DNA of 40,052 nt from Rubrivivax sp. (GTDB lineage Bacteria; Pseudomonadota; Gammaproteobacteria; Burkholderiales; Burkholderiaceae_C): the NCBI GenBank assembly GCA_020848515.1, contig JADLIA010000020.1, forward strand, positions 1 to 40,052, given 5' to 3'. The notes beneath the pieces were generated by a model. That model searched no databases. It worked only from the letters and a program-made list of their open reading frames with translations, and was not told the DNA's origin. A program made the position numbers and the translations under genes. This document shows, piece after piece, positions 9,193-18,002 of this stretch (positions within the stretch are counted from its first letter, which is position 1; the number at the start of each line of letters is the position of its first letter).

Positions 9193-9732
9193 TCAGGCCT
9201 TCACCAGCTCGCGGAAGGTCTGGCGAAACTTGGCCACCTTGGGCGCCGCCGTGGCCACGCAGTAGCCCTGGGTCGGGTTGCGCTCGAAAAAATCTTGATG
9301 GTAGTCCTCGGCCGGAAAGTAATGGGCCAGTGGCGCCACCTCGGTCACGATGGCGCCGTCGTACAGCCCGTCCTGGCTCATCTCGCGAATCAGCGCGTGC
9401 GCCACGTCGGCCTGCTCGGCGGTGGTGAAGTACACGCCGCTGCGGTACTGGGTGCCCACATCGTGGCCCTGGCGGTTGAGCTGGGTCGGGTCGTGCACCA
9501 GAAAGAAGATCTCCAGGATCTGGCGCGTGCCGATCTGCCCCGGGTCGTACACCAGCTTGACCACCTCGGCGCAACCGGTGGCGCCGGTGCACACCTGCTC
9601 GTAGCTGGGCGCCGTGGCCTGGCCATTGCTGTAGCCGCTTTCGACGTCGAGCACGCCGCGCACCTGCTTGAACACCGCCTCGGTGCACCAGAAGCAGCCG
9701 CCGGCCAGCACCAGGGTTTGACTGTCAGACAT
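9193..9732 (-). CDS. msrA: Peptide methionine sulfoxide reductase MsrA
   Basis: MsrA reduces the S epimer of methionine sulfoxide in proteins with thioredoxin. The 179-residue protein has the catalytic motif GGCFWCTEAVF with nucleophile Cys13, the SGYSNG segment, YEQVCTGATGCAEVV, the YRSGVYF motif and DYHQDFF. The frame stays open upstream, but the ATG at 9730-9732 follows AAGGAG at a good distance and matches the usual short cytoplasmic form. Confidence 0.97.
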   Translation of the reverse strand: MSDSQTLVLAGGCFWCTEAVFKQVRGVLDVESGYSNGQATAPSYEQVCTGATGCAEVVKLVYDPGQIGTRQILEIFFLVHDPTQLNRQGHDVGTQYRSGVYFTTAEQADVAHALIREMSQDGLYDGAIVTEVAPLAHYFPAEDYHQDFFERNPTQGYCVATAAPKVAKFRQTFRELVKA

Positions 9733-10045
9733 CCATCCACTCCTTCGATCGGGCCGCACCAGGCCCCGTGTCGCCCACGAGCAACCACCGCCCGCACCCG
9801 GCCCCGGCGTGCATTGTGCTCCGCCGCCGGCCAGCGCCAGCCCGCACCCATGCGACGCGCCCTGGCGGCAGACCGGCGACCCCGCCGGCGGCGCCCGACG
9901 CCCAAGCCCGGCGCTTCGTGATTTAGTAATCAATAATGTCTAAATATTTCCGGCAACGGCGTTTCAGGACCGGCCCTGTCCCCTCAGAATCAGGCCGCAC
10001 CGGCAACACCTCATCACTCGCCGAACGCATCGATACCCGCAGACC
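9733..10045. other. Divergent intergenic region with AT-rich island
   Basis: This 313-nt gap separates msrA and the Bug receptor gene and encodes nothing convincing. Most of it is very GC-rich. At 9918-9950 there is a sharp AT-rich island with the inverted repeat GATT-TAGT-AATC (9920-9931), AATAAT (9932-9937) and AAATATTT. That is a plausible promoter/operator for the receptor gene, about 100 nt upstream of its ATG. Confidence 0.4.
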
Positions 10046-11101
10046 ATGAACGCCATGCCACACCCCCCCACCCCGCGGCGCTGGCGCGCCGCTCGGCTTG
10101 TACCCGCCCTCTGCGCTGGCCTGCTGGCCGGCCTGGCGCCACCGGCGCAGGCGGCCTGGGAACCGACGGCACCGGTGGAGCTGGTGGTGCCCGCCGGCAC
10201 CGGCGGCGGTGCCGACCAGATGGCCCGCTTCATCCAGCAGATGGTGAGCAAGCATGGCCTGATGAAGCAGCCGCTGAACGTGGTCAACAAGACGGGCAAT
10301 TCGGGGGTCGAGGGCCTGATGGACGTCAAAGCGGCGCAGGGCAACCCGCACAAGCTCATCATCACGCTGTCCAACCTGTTCACCGCGCCGCTGGCCACCG
10401 GCACGCCGTTTGCCTGGTCGGACATCACCCCGGTGCAGATGCTGGCGCTCGACGAGTTCGTGCTGTGGGTAGCCAAGGGCTCGCCGTACAAGTCGCCCAA
10501 GGACGTGCTGGATGCGCTGCGCGCCAGCCCGGCCGGCAGCCTCAGGCTCGGCGGCACCGGCACCAAGCAGGAAGACCAGCTGATCAGCGTGCTGCTGGAA
10601 ACCGCGGCCGGCGCGCGCATCCAGTACGTGCCGTTCAAGGGCGGCGGCGACGTGGCACGGGCACTGGCCGCCGGTGAGGTGGACCTGACGGTCAACAACC
10701 CGATCGAGGCCGAAAAGCTGTGGCGCGAAGGCAAGCTGCGGCCGCTGTGCGTGTTCGACGGCAGCAAACTGGCCTATCCCGACAAAGTGGCCGACAACCA
10801 GAGCTGGAGCGACCTGCCCACCTGCATGTCGTTCGGCATCCCGGTGGAATACCTGATGATGCGCGGCATCTTCATGGCGCCGGGTGCCACGCCCGAGCAG
10901 GTGGCGTACTACGCGCAGCTGCTCGACAAGGTGCGCGCACTGCCCGAATGGAACGCTCTGATGAAGCAGGGCGCCTACAAGCAGACCACCATGGCCGGGC
11001 CGAGCTTCAGCAGCTGGCTCGATCGCAGCAACCGCTTTCACCGCACCTTGATGCGCGAAGCCAGGTTGACGGCCGCCGCCCCCGGCGCCGCCAGGAACTG
11101 A
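10046..11101 (+). CDS. Bug/TctC-family periplasmic solute-binding protein
   Basis: A 351-residue receptor of the tripartite tricarboxylate transporter type, which captures small carboxylates in the periplasm. A Sec signal peptide ends near residues 36-37 (PPAQAAW). The VELVVPAGTGGGADQMAR stretch and the YVPFKGGGDVARALAAGEVD stretch are the family's ligand-binding and domain-hinge motifs. No TctA/TctB membrane subunits lie nearby, as is usual for the many lone Bug proteins of Burkholderiales. The ligand cannot be predicted. Confidence 0.9.
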   Translation: MNAMPHPPTPRRWRAARLVPALCAGLLAGLAPPAQAAWEPTAPVELVVPAGTGGGADQMARFIQQMVSKHGLMKQPLNVVNKTGNSGVEGLMDVKAAQGNPHKLIITLSNLFTAPLATGTPFAWSDITPVQMLALDEFVLWVAKGSPYKSPKDVLDALRASPAGSLRLGGTGTKQEDQLISVLLETAAGARIQYVPFKGGGDVARALAAGEVDLTVNNPIEAEKLWREGKLRPLCVFDGSKLAYPDKVADNQSWSDLPTCMSFGIPVEYLMMRGIFMAPGATPEQVAYYAQLLDKVRALPEWNALMKQGAYKQTTMAGPSFSSWLDRSNRFHRTLMREARLTAAAPGAARN

Positions 11102-11112
11102 GGCATTGCCGG

Positions 11113-11595
11113 TCACGCCGGCGCGGCGGCCAGCAGGCGCTCGATCGCCTGCCACTGACCCGGCGTCACCGGTGTGATCGACAGCCGGTTGCCGCGCCGC
11201 AGCACCAGCATGTCGGCCAGCGCCGGCACGCCGCGCAGCTCGGCCAGGCCCAGCAGGCGCGTCTTGCGCAGCGCCTGCACGTCCACCAGCAGCCAGCGCG
11301 GGCTGTCGGGCCGGGCGGTGGGGTCGAAGTACGCGGAGCCGGGGTCGAACTGGGTCGGGTCGGCATGGGCGGCGGAGGCCACGCGCGCAATGCCGGCGAT
11401 GCCCGGCTCGGCACAGCTGGAGTGGTAGAACAGCACGCCGTCGCCCACCCGCATGGCGTCGCGCATGAAGTTGCGCGCCTGGTGGTTGCGCACCCCGGTC
11501 CACGGCACGGTCTGGCCAGGCGCCGCCAGCGCGTCGTCGATCGAGCACTCGTCGGGTTCGGATTTCATCAACCAGTACTGGCGCGGCGTCGTCAT
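11113..11595 (-). CDS. EVE-domain protein
   Basis: A 160-residue protein consisting of one EVE domain (PUA-like/YTH-related fold): QYWLMKSEPDECSIDD, then WTGVRNHQARNFMRDAMRVGDGVLFYHSS and the GIAGIARVASAAHADPTQFD segment. EVE domains bind modified bases in nucleic acids; bacterial single-domain members have no fixed role. The ATG at 11593-11595 gives the conserved N-terminus. The gene is divergent from the kinase gene with only 31 nt between start codons. Confidence 0.92.
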   Translation of the reverse strand: MTTPRQYWLMKSEPDECSIDDALAAPGQTVPWTGVRNHQARNFMRDAMRVGDGVLFYHSSCAEPGIAGIARVASAAHADPTQFDPGSAYFDPTARPDSPRWLLVDVQALRKTRLLGLAELRGVPALADMLVLRRGNRLSITPVTPGQWQAIERLLAAAPA

Positions 11596-11626
11596 GGCGC
11601 CGATTGTGCCGCCGACAATGCTGGGC

Positions 11627-12676
11627 ATGACCGACCACGCCCACCCCTTCGCCACCCTCACCCCCGACTTCGTGCTGGACGCGCTGGCCGCCCTGGGGCT
11701 GATGGGCGATGGGCGACTGATGACGCTCAACTCGTACGAGAACCGCGTCTACCTGGCGCATCTGGAGCCGGGCACGCCGCTGGCCGAGGCGCACCCGGCG
11801 GTGGTGCTCAAGTTCTACCGCCCCGGGCGCTGGACGCAGGCGCAGATCGAGGAAGAGCACGCCTTCGCGCGGGAGCTGGCCGCGGCCGAGGTGCCGGTGG
11901 TGGCGCCCCTGGTGATCGACGGGCGCACGCTGCACCGGCACGGCGACTTCTGGTTCAGCCTGACGCCACGGCGCGGCGGCCGCGCGCCCGAGCTGGGCGA
12001 CGCCGACACGCTGGCATGGATGGGCCGCTTTCTGGCCCGGCTGCACCTGGTGGGGGCGCGCCAGGCGTTTGTGCACCGCCCCGCGCTCGACCTGCGCAGC
12101 CACGGCGTGGAGCCGCGTGAATGGCTGCTGGCGCACGCTGCGCTGCCGCCGGAGGCCGAGCGCGCATGGGCCGAAGTCAGCCAGGATGCTATCGATCACA
12201 TAGCTGCTGGCGCAGATTGGGCAAGCTCTGAAACCCATTTTGACCATCCAACCCGGCCGATCGCCACGCTGCGTCTGCACGCCGACTGCCATGTCGGCAA
12301 CATCCTGTGGACGCCGACCGAGCAGCCCGGCGGCGGCCCGCACTTCGTCGATCTGGACGACTGCCGCAGTGGCCCGGCGGTGCAGGACCTGTGGATGCTG
12401 CTGGCCGGCGAGCGCGCCGAGCGCCAGCGCCAGCTGGGCGCGCTGCTGGACGGCTACGAGCAGGTGCGCGCGTTCGACCGGCGCGAGCTGGCGCTGATCG
12501 AGCCGCTGCGCACGCTGCGACTGATCCACTACAGCGCCTGGTTGGCGCAGCGCGCGCACGACCCGGCCTTTGCCGCAGCCTTTGCCGGCTTCGGCACGCC
12601 CGACTACTGGCGCGGCCAGACGGCGCTGCTGCGCGAGCAGATCGAGGCCATGGCCGAGCCGCCGCTGTGCGCCTGA
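11627..12676 (+). CDS. srkA: Stress response serine/threonine kinase SrkA (YihE/RdoA)
   Basis: SrkA is a cytoplasmic protein kinase with a choline-kinase fold linked to survival of Cpx-type and oxidative stress. The 349-residue protein has LNSYENRVYLAHLE, the ATP lysine in VVLKFYRPGRW, the catalytic loop LRLHADCHVGNILW with His218 and Asp220, and the metal loop VDLDDCRSGP with Asp242/Asp244. Residues about 187-208 (DAIDHIAAGADWASSE and following) are encoded by an in-frame copy of the main repeat just before the catalytic loop. The ATG at 11627 fits the family best; one at 11618 is possible. Confidence 0.93.
   Translation: MTDHAHPFATLTPDFVLDALAALGLMGDGRLMTLNSYENRVYLAHLEPGTPLAEAHPAVVLKFYRPGRWTQAQIEEEHAFARELAAAEVPVVAPLVIDGRTLHRHGDFWFSLTPRRGGRAPELGDADTLAWMGRFLARLHLVGARQAFVHRPALDLRSHGVEPREWLLAHAALPPEAERAWAEVSQDAIDHIAAGADWASSETHFDHPTRPIATLRLHADCHVGNILWTPTEQPGGGPHFVDLDDCRSGPAVQDLWMLLAGERAERQRQLGALLDGYEQVRAFDRRELALIEPLRTLRLIHYSAWLAQRAHDPAFAAAFAGFGTPDYWRGQTALLREQIEAMAEPPLCA
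12188..12246 (+). repeat. Main dispersed repeat, copy inside srkA
   Basis: GCTATCGATCACATAGCTGC, TGGCGCAGA, GGCAAGCTCTGAA, CCCATTTTGACC. A full-length copy read in frame as AIDHIAAGADWASSE. Confidence 0.85.
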
Positions 12677-12732
12677 GCGCCTGCGCGCGCCGCCGCGCCA
12701 GCGGACAACGGCGCGGCCCCGCCCGCTCGATC

Positions 12733-12781
12733 TTGACGCCGTTCAGGCGCCTGCGCCAAAATACTGACCCCCCAGTCATTA
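12733..12781 (+). promoter_or_regulatory. Promoter and TetR-type operator
   Basis: The inverted repeat TACTGAC (12762-12768), 6 nt, GTCATTA (12775-12781) ends two bases before the TetR start codon. Candidate -35 TTGACG (12733-12738) and -10 CAAAAT (12757-12762), spaced 18 nt, precede it. TACTGAC...GTCA is a frequent operator form for TetR repressors of RND pumps. No Shine-Dalgarno is visible. Confidence 0.6.
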
Positions 12782-12782
12782 A

Positions 12783-13442
12783 ATGAACACCCTCCAGGAC
12801 CTCCCGTGCCCGCCGTCCCGGCGCACGCGCCGCAAGCAGGCGCGGCCGGGCGAGCTGCTGGACGCCGCGCTGGCGCTGTTCGTCGAAAAGGGCTTTGCCG
12901 CCACCCGGGTGGAAGAAGTCGCCACCCGCGCCGGCGTCTCCAAGGGCACGCTGTTTCTGTACTTTCCCAGCAAGCAGGCGCTGTTCAAGGCCGTGGTGCG
13001 CGAAAACGTCGGCCGCCACCTGGACCAGGCGCTGGCCGATCTGGCCAGCTACACCGGCTCCAGCGCCGATCTGCTGCGCGAATTCCTGCGCCGCTGGTGG
13101 ACCCATTACGGCAACACGCCCGCCGCCGGGCTGTGCAAGCTGATCGTGGTCGAGGTGGCCCACTTTCCCGAACTGGCGCGCGACTACCAGGAGCAGGTGG
13201 TGCTGCCCAGCCATGAGCTGCTGCGCCGCGTGCTGGAGCGCGGCATCGCCAGTGGCGAATTCCGCCGCGTCGATGTGGCGCAGACGGTGCCGCTCATCAT
13301 CGCCCCCCTGCTGCAGCTGGTGCTGTGGCGCCAGTGGCCGACCGACTGCATGCCGGCGCCAACCTCCGATCCCCAGGCCCTGCTGGCGCAGCACGCCGAC
13401 CTGCTGCTGCACGGCTTGCGCCCCGACACCGCAACACCATGA
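12783..13442 (+). CDS. TetR/AcrR-family transcriptional regulator
   Basis: A 219-residue repressor. The N-terminal helix-turn-helix (about residues 25-65) has ELLDAALALFVEKGF, VEEVATRAGVSKGTLFLYFPSKQALF. The C-terminal ligand domain ends in LLLHGLRP, a form common in TetR proteins beside RND pumps. Its stop overlaps the start of the next gene (ATGA), so it is the first gene of a tetR - membrane fusion protein - RND pump operon. An operator-like palindrome directly in front of the start codon suggests autorepression and control of the pump. Confidence 0.92.
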   Translation: MNTLQDLPCPPSRRTRRKQARPGELLDAALALFVEKGFAATRVEEVATRAGVSKGTLFLYFPSKQALFKAVVRENVGRHLDQALADLASYTGSSADLLREFLRRWWTHYGNTPAAGLCKLIVVEVAHFPELARDYQEQVVLPSHELLRRVLERGIASGEFRRVDVAQTVPLIIAPLLQLVLWRQWPTDCMPAPTSDPQALLAQHADLLLHGLRPDTATP

Positions 13443-14611
13443 ATCCGTCCTTCTCCCGTGGGCTCGTCCGGGCCTTGTTGCTGCTGGCCGTGCTGGCCGC
13501 CGTGCTGCTGGGCTGGCGCGGCTACCAGGCCCGGCAGGCCAAGGCCCCGGCGCCGGCTGCGGCCGCGGCCAGCGCGCCGGTGATCGAACTGGCCGCGACC
13601 GACCTGGCGCACGCACGCCAGGTGGCGCTGGGCACGGACATCCCCATCACCGGCACGCTCAAGGCGGTGCGCTCGGCCCTGGTCAAGGCGCGCGTGCCGG
13701 GCGAGCTGCAAGGGCTGACGGTGCGCGAAGGCGACCGCGTGCGCGCCGGCCAGGTGCTGGCCCGCATCGAGCCGACCGAGTACAGCGAGCGCCTGCGCCA
13801 GACCCAGCAGCAGGCCGACGCCGCGCGCGCCCAGGTGGACATCGCCCAGCGCCAGTACGACAACAACGCCGCGCTGGTCAACCAGGGCTTCATCTCGCGC
13901 ACCGCGCTGGACAACTCGCTGGCCAGCCTGGAAGCGGCACGCGCCAACCACCGCGCGGCGCAGGCGGGCGTGGAAGTGGTGCGCAAGTCGCTGGCCGACA
14001 CCGTGCTGCGCGCGCCGATCGACGGCCAGATCGCGCAGCGCCTGGCCCAGCCGGGCGAACGCGTGGCGACCGAGGCGCGCATCGTCGAAATCGTCGACGC
14101 CAGCGAGCTGGAGCTGGAGGCCGCGCTCAGCCCGGCCGATTCGGTGGCGGTGCGGGTGGGCCAGAGCGCGCACCTGGACATCGAAGGCGTGACCCAGCCG
14201 GTGGCCGCGCGCGTGGTGCGCATCAACCCCAGCGCCCAACCGGGCAGCCGCAGCGTGCTGGTGTACCTGAGCGTGGCGCCCCAGCCCGGCCTGCGCCAGG
14301 GCCTGTTCGCCCAGGGCCAGCTGGCCACCGGCGAGCAGCAGGCGCTGGCCGTGCCCCTGAGCGCCGTGCGCACCGACAAACCGGCGCCCTACGTGCAGGT
14401 GGTGGCGGGCGAGCGCATCGCCCACCGGCCGGTGCGCCTGGGCGTACGCGGCCGCGTGGACGGCGAGCCGTGGGTGCAGGTCGAAGGCGTGGACGCCGGC
14501 GCCACCGTGCTGCGCGGCAGCGCCGGCGTGCTGCGCGAAGGCACGGCCACCCGTGTGCCGACGCCGCCCGCCCCGGCCAGCAGCGCCCCCGCCGAGGCCG
14601 CGCGCTCGTGA
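13439..14611 (+). CDS. RND efflux membrane fusion protein
   Basis: The periplasmic adaptor of a tripartite pump, 390 residues. It has an N-terminal membrane anchor (about residues 10-27), a lipoyl half-motif VPGELQGLTVREGDRVRAGQ near 85-104, a helical hairpin (about 110-175), the second lipoyl half LRAPIDGQIAQRLAQPGERV, a beta barrel, and a Pro/Ala-rich tail. It overlaps the tetR stop by four bases. It is expected to bridge the RND pump encoded next and an outer-membrane TolC. Confidence 0.93.
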   Translation: MNPSFSRGLVRALLLLAVLAAVLLGWRGYQARQAKAPAPAAAAASAPVIELAATDLAHARQVALGTDIPITGTLKAVRSALVKARVPGELQGLTVREGDRVRAGQVLARIEPTEYSERLRQTQQQADAARAQVDIAQRQYDNNAALVNQGFISRTALDNSLASLEAARANHRAAQAGVEVVRKSLADTVLRAPIDGQIAQRLAQPGERVATEARIVEIVDASELELEAALSPADSVAVRVGQSAHLDIEGVTQPVAARVVRINPSAQPGSRSVLVYLSVAPQPGLRQGLFAQGQLATGEQQALAVPLSAVRTDKPAPYVQVVAGERIAHRPVRLGVRGRVDGEPWVQVEGVDAGATVLRGSAGVLREGTATRVPTPPAPASSAPAEAARS

Positions 14612-14666
14612 TGACCCGCGCCCGCATGCCCGCCAGCGCCGCCCGGGTGGCACCACCCAGCGGCCA

Positions 14667-14726
14667 GATAGCTACCTTTTTGATAGCTGCTGGCGCGCAT
14701 TCCGCAAGCGCCAAAGGCATTTTCTA
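14667..14726 (+). repeat. Main dispersed repeat, copy between pump subunit genes
   Basis: ATAGCTACCTTTTTGATAGC, TGCTGGCGCGCA, CCGCAAGCGCCAAAGGC, ATTTTCTACATG. Full-length copy inside the 158-nt gap between the membrane fusion protein and RND genes. Confidence 0.85.
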
Positions 14727-14769
14727 CATGTATTCATCGGGCCGCCGCGCCTGAGCCTCGCACCCCGCC

Positions 14770-17700
14770 ATGTGGTTCACCAAAGTCAGCCTCAACAACC
14801 CGGTGTTCGCCGCCATGGTGATGCTGGCCTTCGTGGTGCTGGGCCTGTTTTCGCTGCAGCGGCTGCAGGTCGATCAGTTCCCCAACGTCGACTTCCCGGT
14901 GGTGGTCATCACCACCGAATACCCGGGTGCGGCGCCCACCATCGTCGAGAGCGAAGTCACCAAGAAGGTCGAGGAAGCGGTCAACTCGGTGGCCGGCATC
15001 AACGCCCTGTACTCGCGCAGCTACGAGAACCTGTCGGTGGTGATCGTGGAGTTCCAGCTGCACATCGAGGGCCGCAAGGCGGCCGAGGACGTGCGCGAAA
15101 AAATCGGCCAGGTGCGCCCGCTGCTGCGCGAAGAGGTCAAGGAGCCGCGCGTGCTGCGTTTCGACCCGGCCAGCCGCGCCATCTGGTCGGTGGCGGTGCT
15201 GCCGCAGGCCAGCGAGGGTCGGGCCGCGCCCTCGCCCATCGAGCTGACCAACTGGGCCGATCAGGTGCTGAAGAAGCGCCTGGAAAACGTGCGCGGCGTC
15301 GGTGCCGTCAACCTGGTGGGCGGTGCCAAGCGTGAAATCCACATCCAGCTGCGACCGGCCGCGCTGGAAGCCCTGGGCGTGACGCCCGAGCAGGTGATGG
15401 CCGCCGTGCGCGGCGACAACCAGGACCAGCCGCTGGGCGCGCTGCGCACCCCCGCGCAGGAGCTGACGGTGCAGCTGCAGGGCCGGGTGGAGCGGCCCGA
15501 GGACTTCGGCCGCCTGATCGTGGCGCGGCGCGGCGGCGCGCCGATCCACCTGGCGCAGGTGGCCGACGTGCGCGACGGCGCGCAGGAGCAGGAATCGCTG
15601 GCGCTGCACAACGGCGAGCGCACGCTGCTGCTGAACGTGCAGAAGGCGCAGGACGAGAACACCATCGGCGTGGTCGACGGGCTGTACCGCGCGGTGGCCG
15701 AGATCCGCGCCGAGCTGCCGCCCGGCGTGCGGCTGGAGCCGGTGATCGACCAGTCGCGCCCGATCCGCGTGGCGGTGCAGAACGTGCGCCAGACGCTGGT
15801 CGAGGGCGCCGTGCTGACGGTGCTGATCGTGTTCCTGTTCCTCAACTCCTGGCGCAGCACCGTCATCACCGGTCTGACGCTGCCGATCTCCATCATCGGC
15901 ACTTTCTTCTTCATGCAGGTGCTGGGCTTCACCGTCAACATGATCACGCTGATGGCGCTGTCGCTGTGCGTGGGCCTGCTGATCGACGACGCCATCGTGG
16001 TGCGCGAAAACATCGTGCGCCACGCCCAGATGGGCAAGCGCTCGTACAACGCCGCCATGGACGGCACGCAGGAAATCGGCCTGGCGGTGCTGGCCACCAC
16101 GCTGTCGATCGTGGCGGTGTTCCTGCCGATCGGCTTCATGCAGGGCATCATCGGCAAGTTCTTCCACGAGTTCGGCCTGACCATCGTGGCGGCGGTGCTG
16201 ATCTCGATGTTCGTCAGCTTCACGCTCGACCCCATGCTGTCGTCGGTCTGGCACGACCCCAGCATCCATGCCCACGGGCAGCGCAGCGGACCGCCGGTGA
16301 CGCTGTACGAACGCACCATCGGCCGCGTCACCGCCTGGTTCGACCACGCCAGCGACCGCCTGGCCGACGGCTACCAGCGCCTGCTGGGCTGGTCGCTGGC
16401 GCACAAGCCGCTCACGCTGCTGATCGCCGCCGCCATCTTCGGCCTCAGCGTGGCCATGGTGCGGCTGCTGGGCACCGAATTCGTGCCCAAGGCCGACTTC
16501 TCCGAAACCAACGTCGCCTTCTACACCCCTCAGGGTTCGTCGCTCGAGGCCACCGAGGCCAAGGCGCGCCAGGTCGACGCCCTGCTGCGCAGCTACCCCG
16601 AGGTGCGCTACACCGTCGCCACCCTGAACGCCGGCAACGCCCAGGGCAAGACCAACGCCAGCCTGTACATCCGCCTGGTCGACCGGCACGAACGCACGCG
16701 CAACGCCGACGATCTGGCGGCCGACTTCCGCCAGCGCCTGCGCGCCGTGCCCGGCATCACCGTCACCCAGGCCGGTCTGCTGGAGCCGGTGGGCGGGCAA
16801 AAGCAGATCGAGTTCTCGCTGCAGGGCCCGGACCAGGCCGAGCTCGAACGCCTGGCGCGCCCGCTGATGGAGCGCCTGCGCGACATCCCCGGCCTGGTCG
16901 ACCTGGACTCCAGCAGCAAGCCCGACAAGCCGACGGTGGAAGTGACGGTCAAGCGCGCGGCCGCCTCCGAGCTGGGCCTGTCCAGCGCGCAGATCGCGGC
17001 GCCGCTGCGCACCCTGATCGCCGGCACCACGGTGGGCAACTGGCGCGCGCCCGACGACCAGACCTACGACGTGGTGGTGCGGCTGGCGGCCGACGCCCGC
17101 AGCGTGCCGCAGGACCTGGAGCGCCTGCCGCTGACCGCCGGCCTCAACGCCGACGGCACGCCGCGCATCGTGCGCCTGAACCAGGTGGCGACGCTCAACG
17201 AAGCCAGCGGCACCAACCAGATCAACCGTCGCGCCATGCTGCGCGAAATCCAGATCACCGCCAACACGCACGGCCGCGCCACCGGCGAGGTGTCAGGCGA
17301 CATCCGCGCCGCGCTGGCGCAGATGCCCTTTCCGCCCGGCTACAGCTACTCGTTCGGCGGCGCCACCAAGAACATGGAGGAGTCCTTCACCTACGCGCTG
17401 CAGGCGCTGGCCATGGCCATCATCTTCATCTACATGATCCTGGCCAGCCAGTTCAAAAGCTTCGTGCAGCCGCTGGCGCTGATGACCTCGCTGCCGCTGA
17501 CCCTGATCGGCGTGGTGCTGGCGCTGCTGATGTTCGGCTCGGCGATGTCGATGTTTTCCATCATCGGCATCGTGATGCTGATGGGCCTGGTGACCAAGAA
17601 CGCCATCCTGCTGGTGGACTTCGCCATCCGCGCGCGCGAAGGCCGGGTCAGCGAAGGCGGCGTCACCGAGCCGCTGCCGCGCGAGCAGGCGCTGCTGGCA

Positions 17701-17955
17701 GCCGCACGTGTGCGGCTGCGCCCGATCCTGATGACCACGCTGGCGATGGTGTTCGGCATGGTGCCGCTGGCCTTTGCCGTCAGCGAAGGCTCCGAGCAGC
17801 GCGCGCCCATGGGCCAGGCGGTGATCGGCGGCGTCATCACGTCCTCGCTGCTGACGCTGGTGGTGGTGCCGGTGGTGTACTGCTACCTGGACGACCTGGC
17901 CGGCTGGCTGAAGCGGCGCCTGCACCGCGCGCCGCCCGATGCGTCCGCGGGCTGA
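14770..17955 (+). CDS. RND efflux pump inner-membrane subunit (HAE1 type)
   Basis: A proton-driven drug/hydrophobe exporter of 1061 residues with the standard plan: TM1 (about 10-30), periplasmic half, TM2-6 with the proton-relay pair Asp406-Asp407 in VGLLIDDAIVVRENI, the second periplasmic half, and TM7-12 with SIIGIVMLMGLVTKNAILLV. It resembles MdtB/AcrB-like pumps of the hydrophobe/amphiphile class, not the heavy-metal class. It is the third gene of the TetR operon, after a gap occupied by a repeat copy. The substrate is not predictable. Confidence 0.95.
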   Translation: MWFTKVSLNNPVFAAMVMLAFVVLGLFSLQRLQVDQFPNVDFPVVVITTEYPGAAPTIVESEVTKKVEEAVNSVAGINALYSRSYENLSVVIVEFQLHIEGRKAAEDVREKIGQVRPLLREEVKEPRVLRFDPASRAIWSVAVLPQASEGRAAPSPIELTNWADQVLKKRLENVRGVGAVNLVGGAKREIHIQLRPAALEALGVTPEQVMAAVRGDNQDQPLGALRTPAQELTVQLQGRVERPEDFGRLIVARRGGAPIHLAQVADVRDGAQEQESLALHNGERTLLLNVQKAQDENTIGVVDGLYRAVAEIRAELPPGVRLEPVIDQSRPIRVAVQNVRQTLVEGAVLTVLIVFLFLNSWRSTVITGLTLPISIIGTFFFMQVLGFTVNMITLMALSLCVGLLIDDAIVVRENIVRHAQMGKRSYNAAMDGTQEIGLAVLATTLSIVAVFLPIGFMQGIIGKFFHEFGLTIVAAVLISMFVSFTLDPMLSSVWHDPSIHAHGQRSGPPVTLYERTIGRVTAWFDHASDRLADGYQRLLGWSLAHKPLTLLIAAAIFGLSVAMVRLLGTEFVPKADFSETNVAFYTPQGSSLEATEAKARQVDALLRSYPEVRYTVATLNAGNAQGKTNASLYIRLVDRHERTRNADDLAADFRQRLRAVPGITVTQAGLLEPVGGQKQIEFSLQGPDQAELERLARPLMERLRDIPGLVDLDSSSKPDKPTVEVTVKRAAASELGLSSAQIAAPLRTLIAGTTVGNWRAPDDQTYDVVVRLAADARSVPQDLERLPLTAGLNADGTPRIVRLNQVATLNEASGTNQINRRAMLREIQITANTHGRATGEVSGDIRAALAQMPFPPGYSYSFGGATKNMEESFTYALQALAMAIIFIYMILASQFKSFVQPLALMTSLPLTLIGVVLALLMFGSAMSMFSIIGIVMLMGLVTKNAILLVDFAIRAREGRVSEGGVTEPLPREQALLAAARVRLRPILMTTLAMVFGMVPLAFAVSEGSEQRAPMGQAVIGGVITSSLLTLVVVPVVYCYLDDLAGWLKRRLHRAPPDASAG

Positions 17956-18002
17956 CCGATAATTCATGGTTTACCCGACCTTTCTGCCCTGGAGCCTTTG
18001 AG

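Noticed and set aside
7225-9921. 898-codon plus-strand frame antisense to the hydrolase-like gene and msrA
   Set aside because: No motif or signal; low-complexity composition typical of GC-rich antisense frames.
9923-12559. 878-codon minus-strand frame across the Bug receptor, EVE and srkA genes
   Set aside because: It overlaps three well-supported genes and changes character along its length with no domain.
14734-17271. 845-codon minus-strand frame antisense to the RND pump
   Set aside because: Antisense shadow of a clear RND gene.
15966-18002. Long in-frame extension upstream of the PCMT-like gene
   Set aside because: It lies out of frame within the RND gene and has Arg/Ala-rich shadow composition; the conserved N-terminus begins at 18003.
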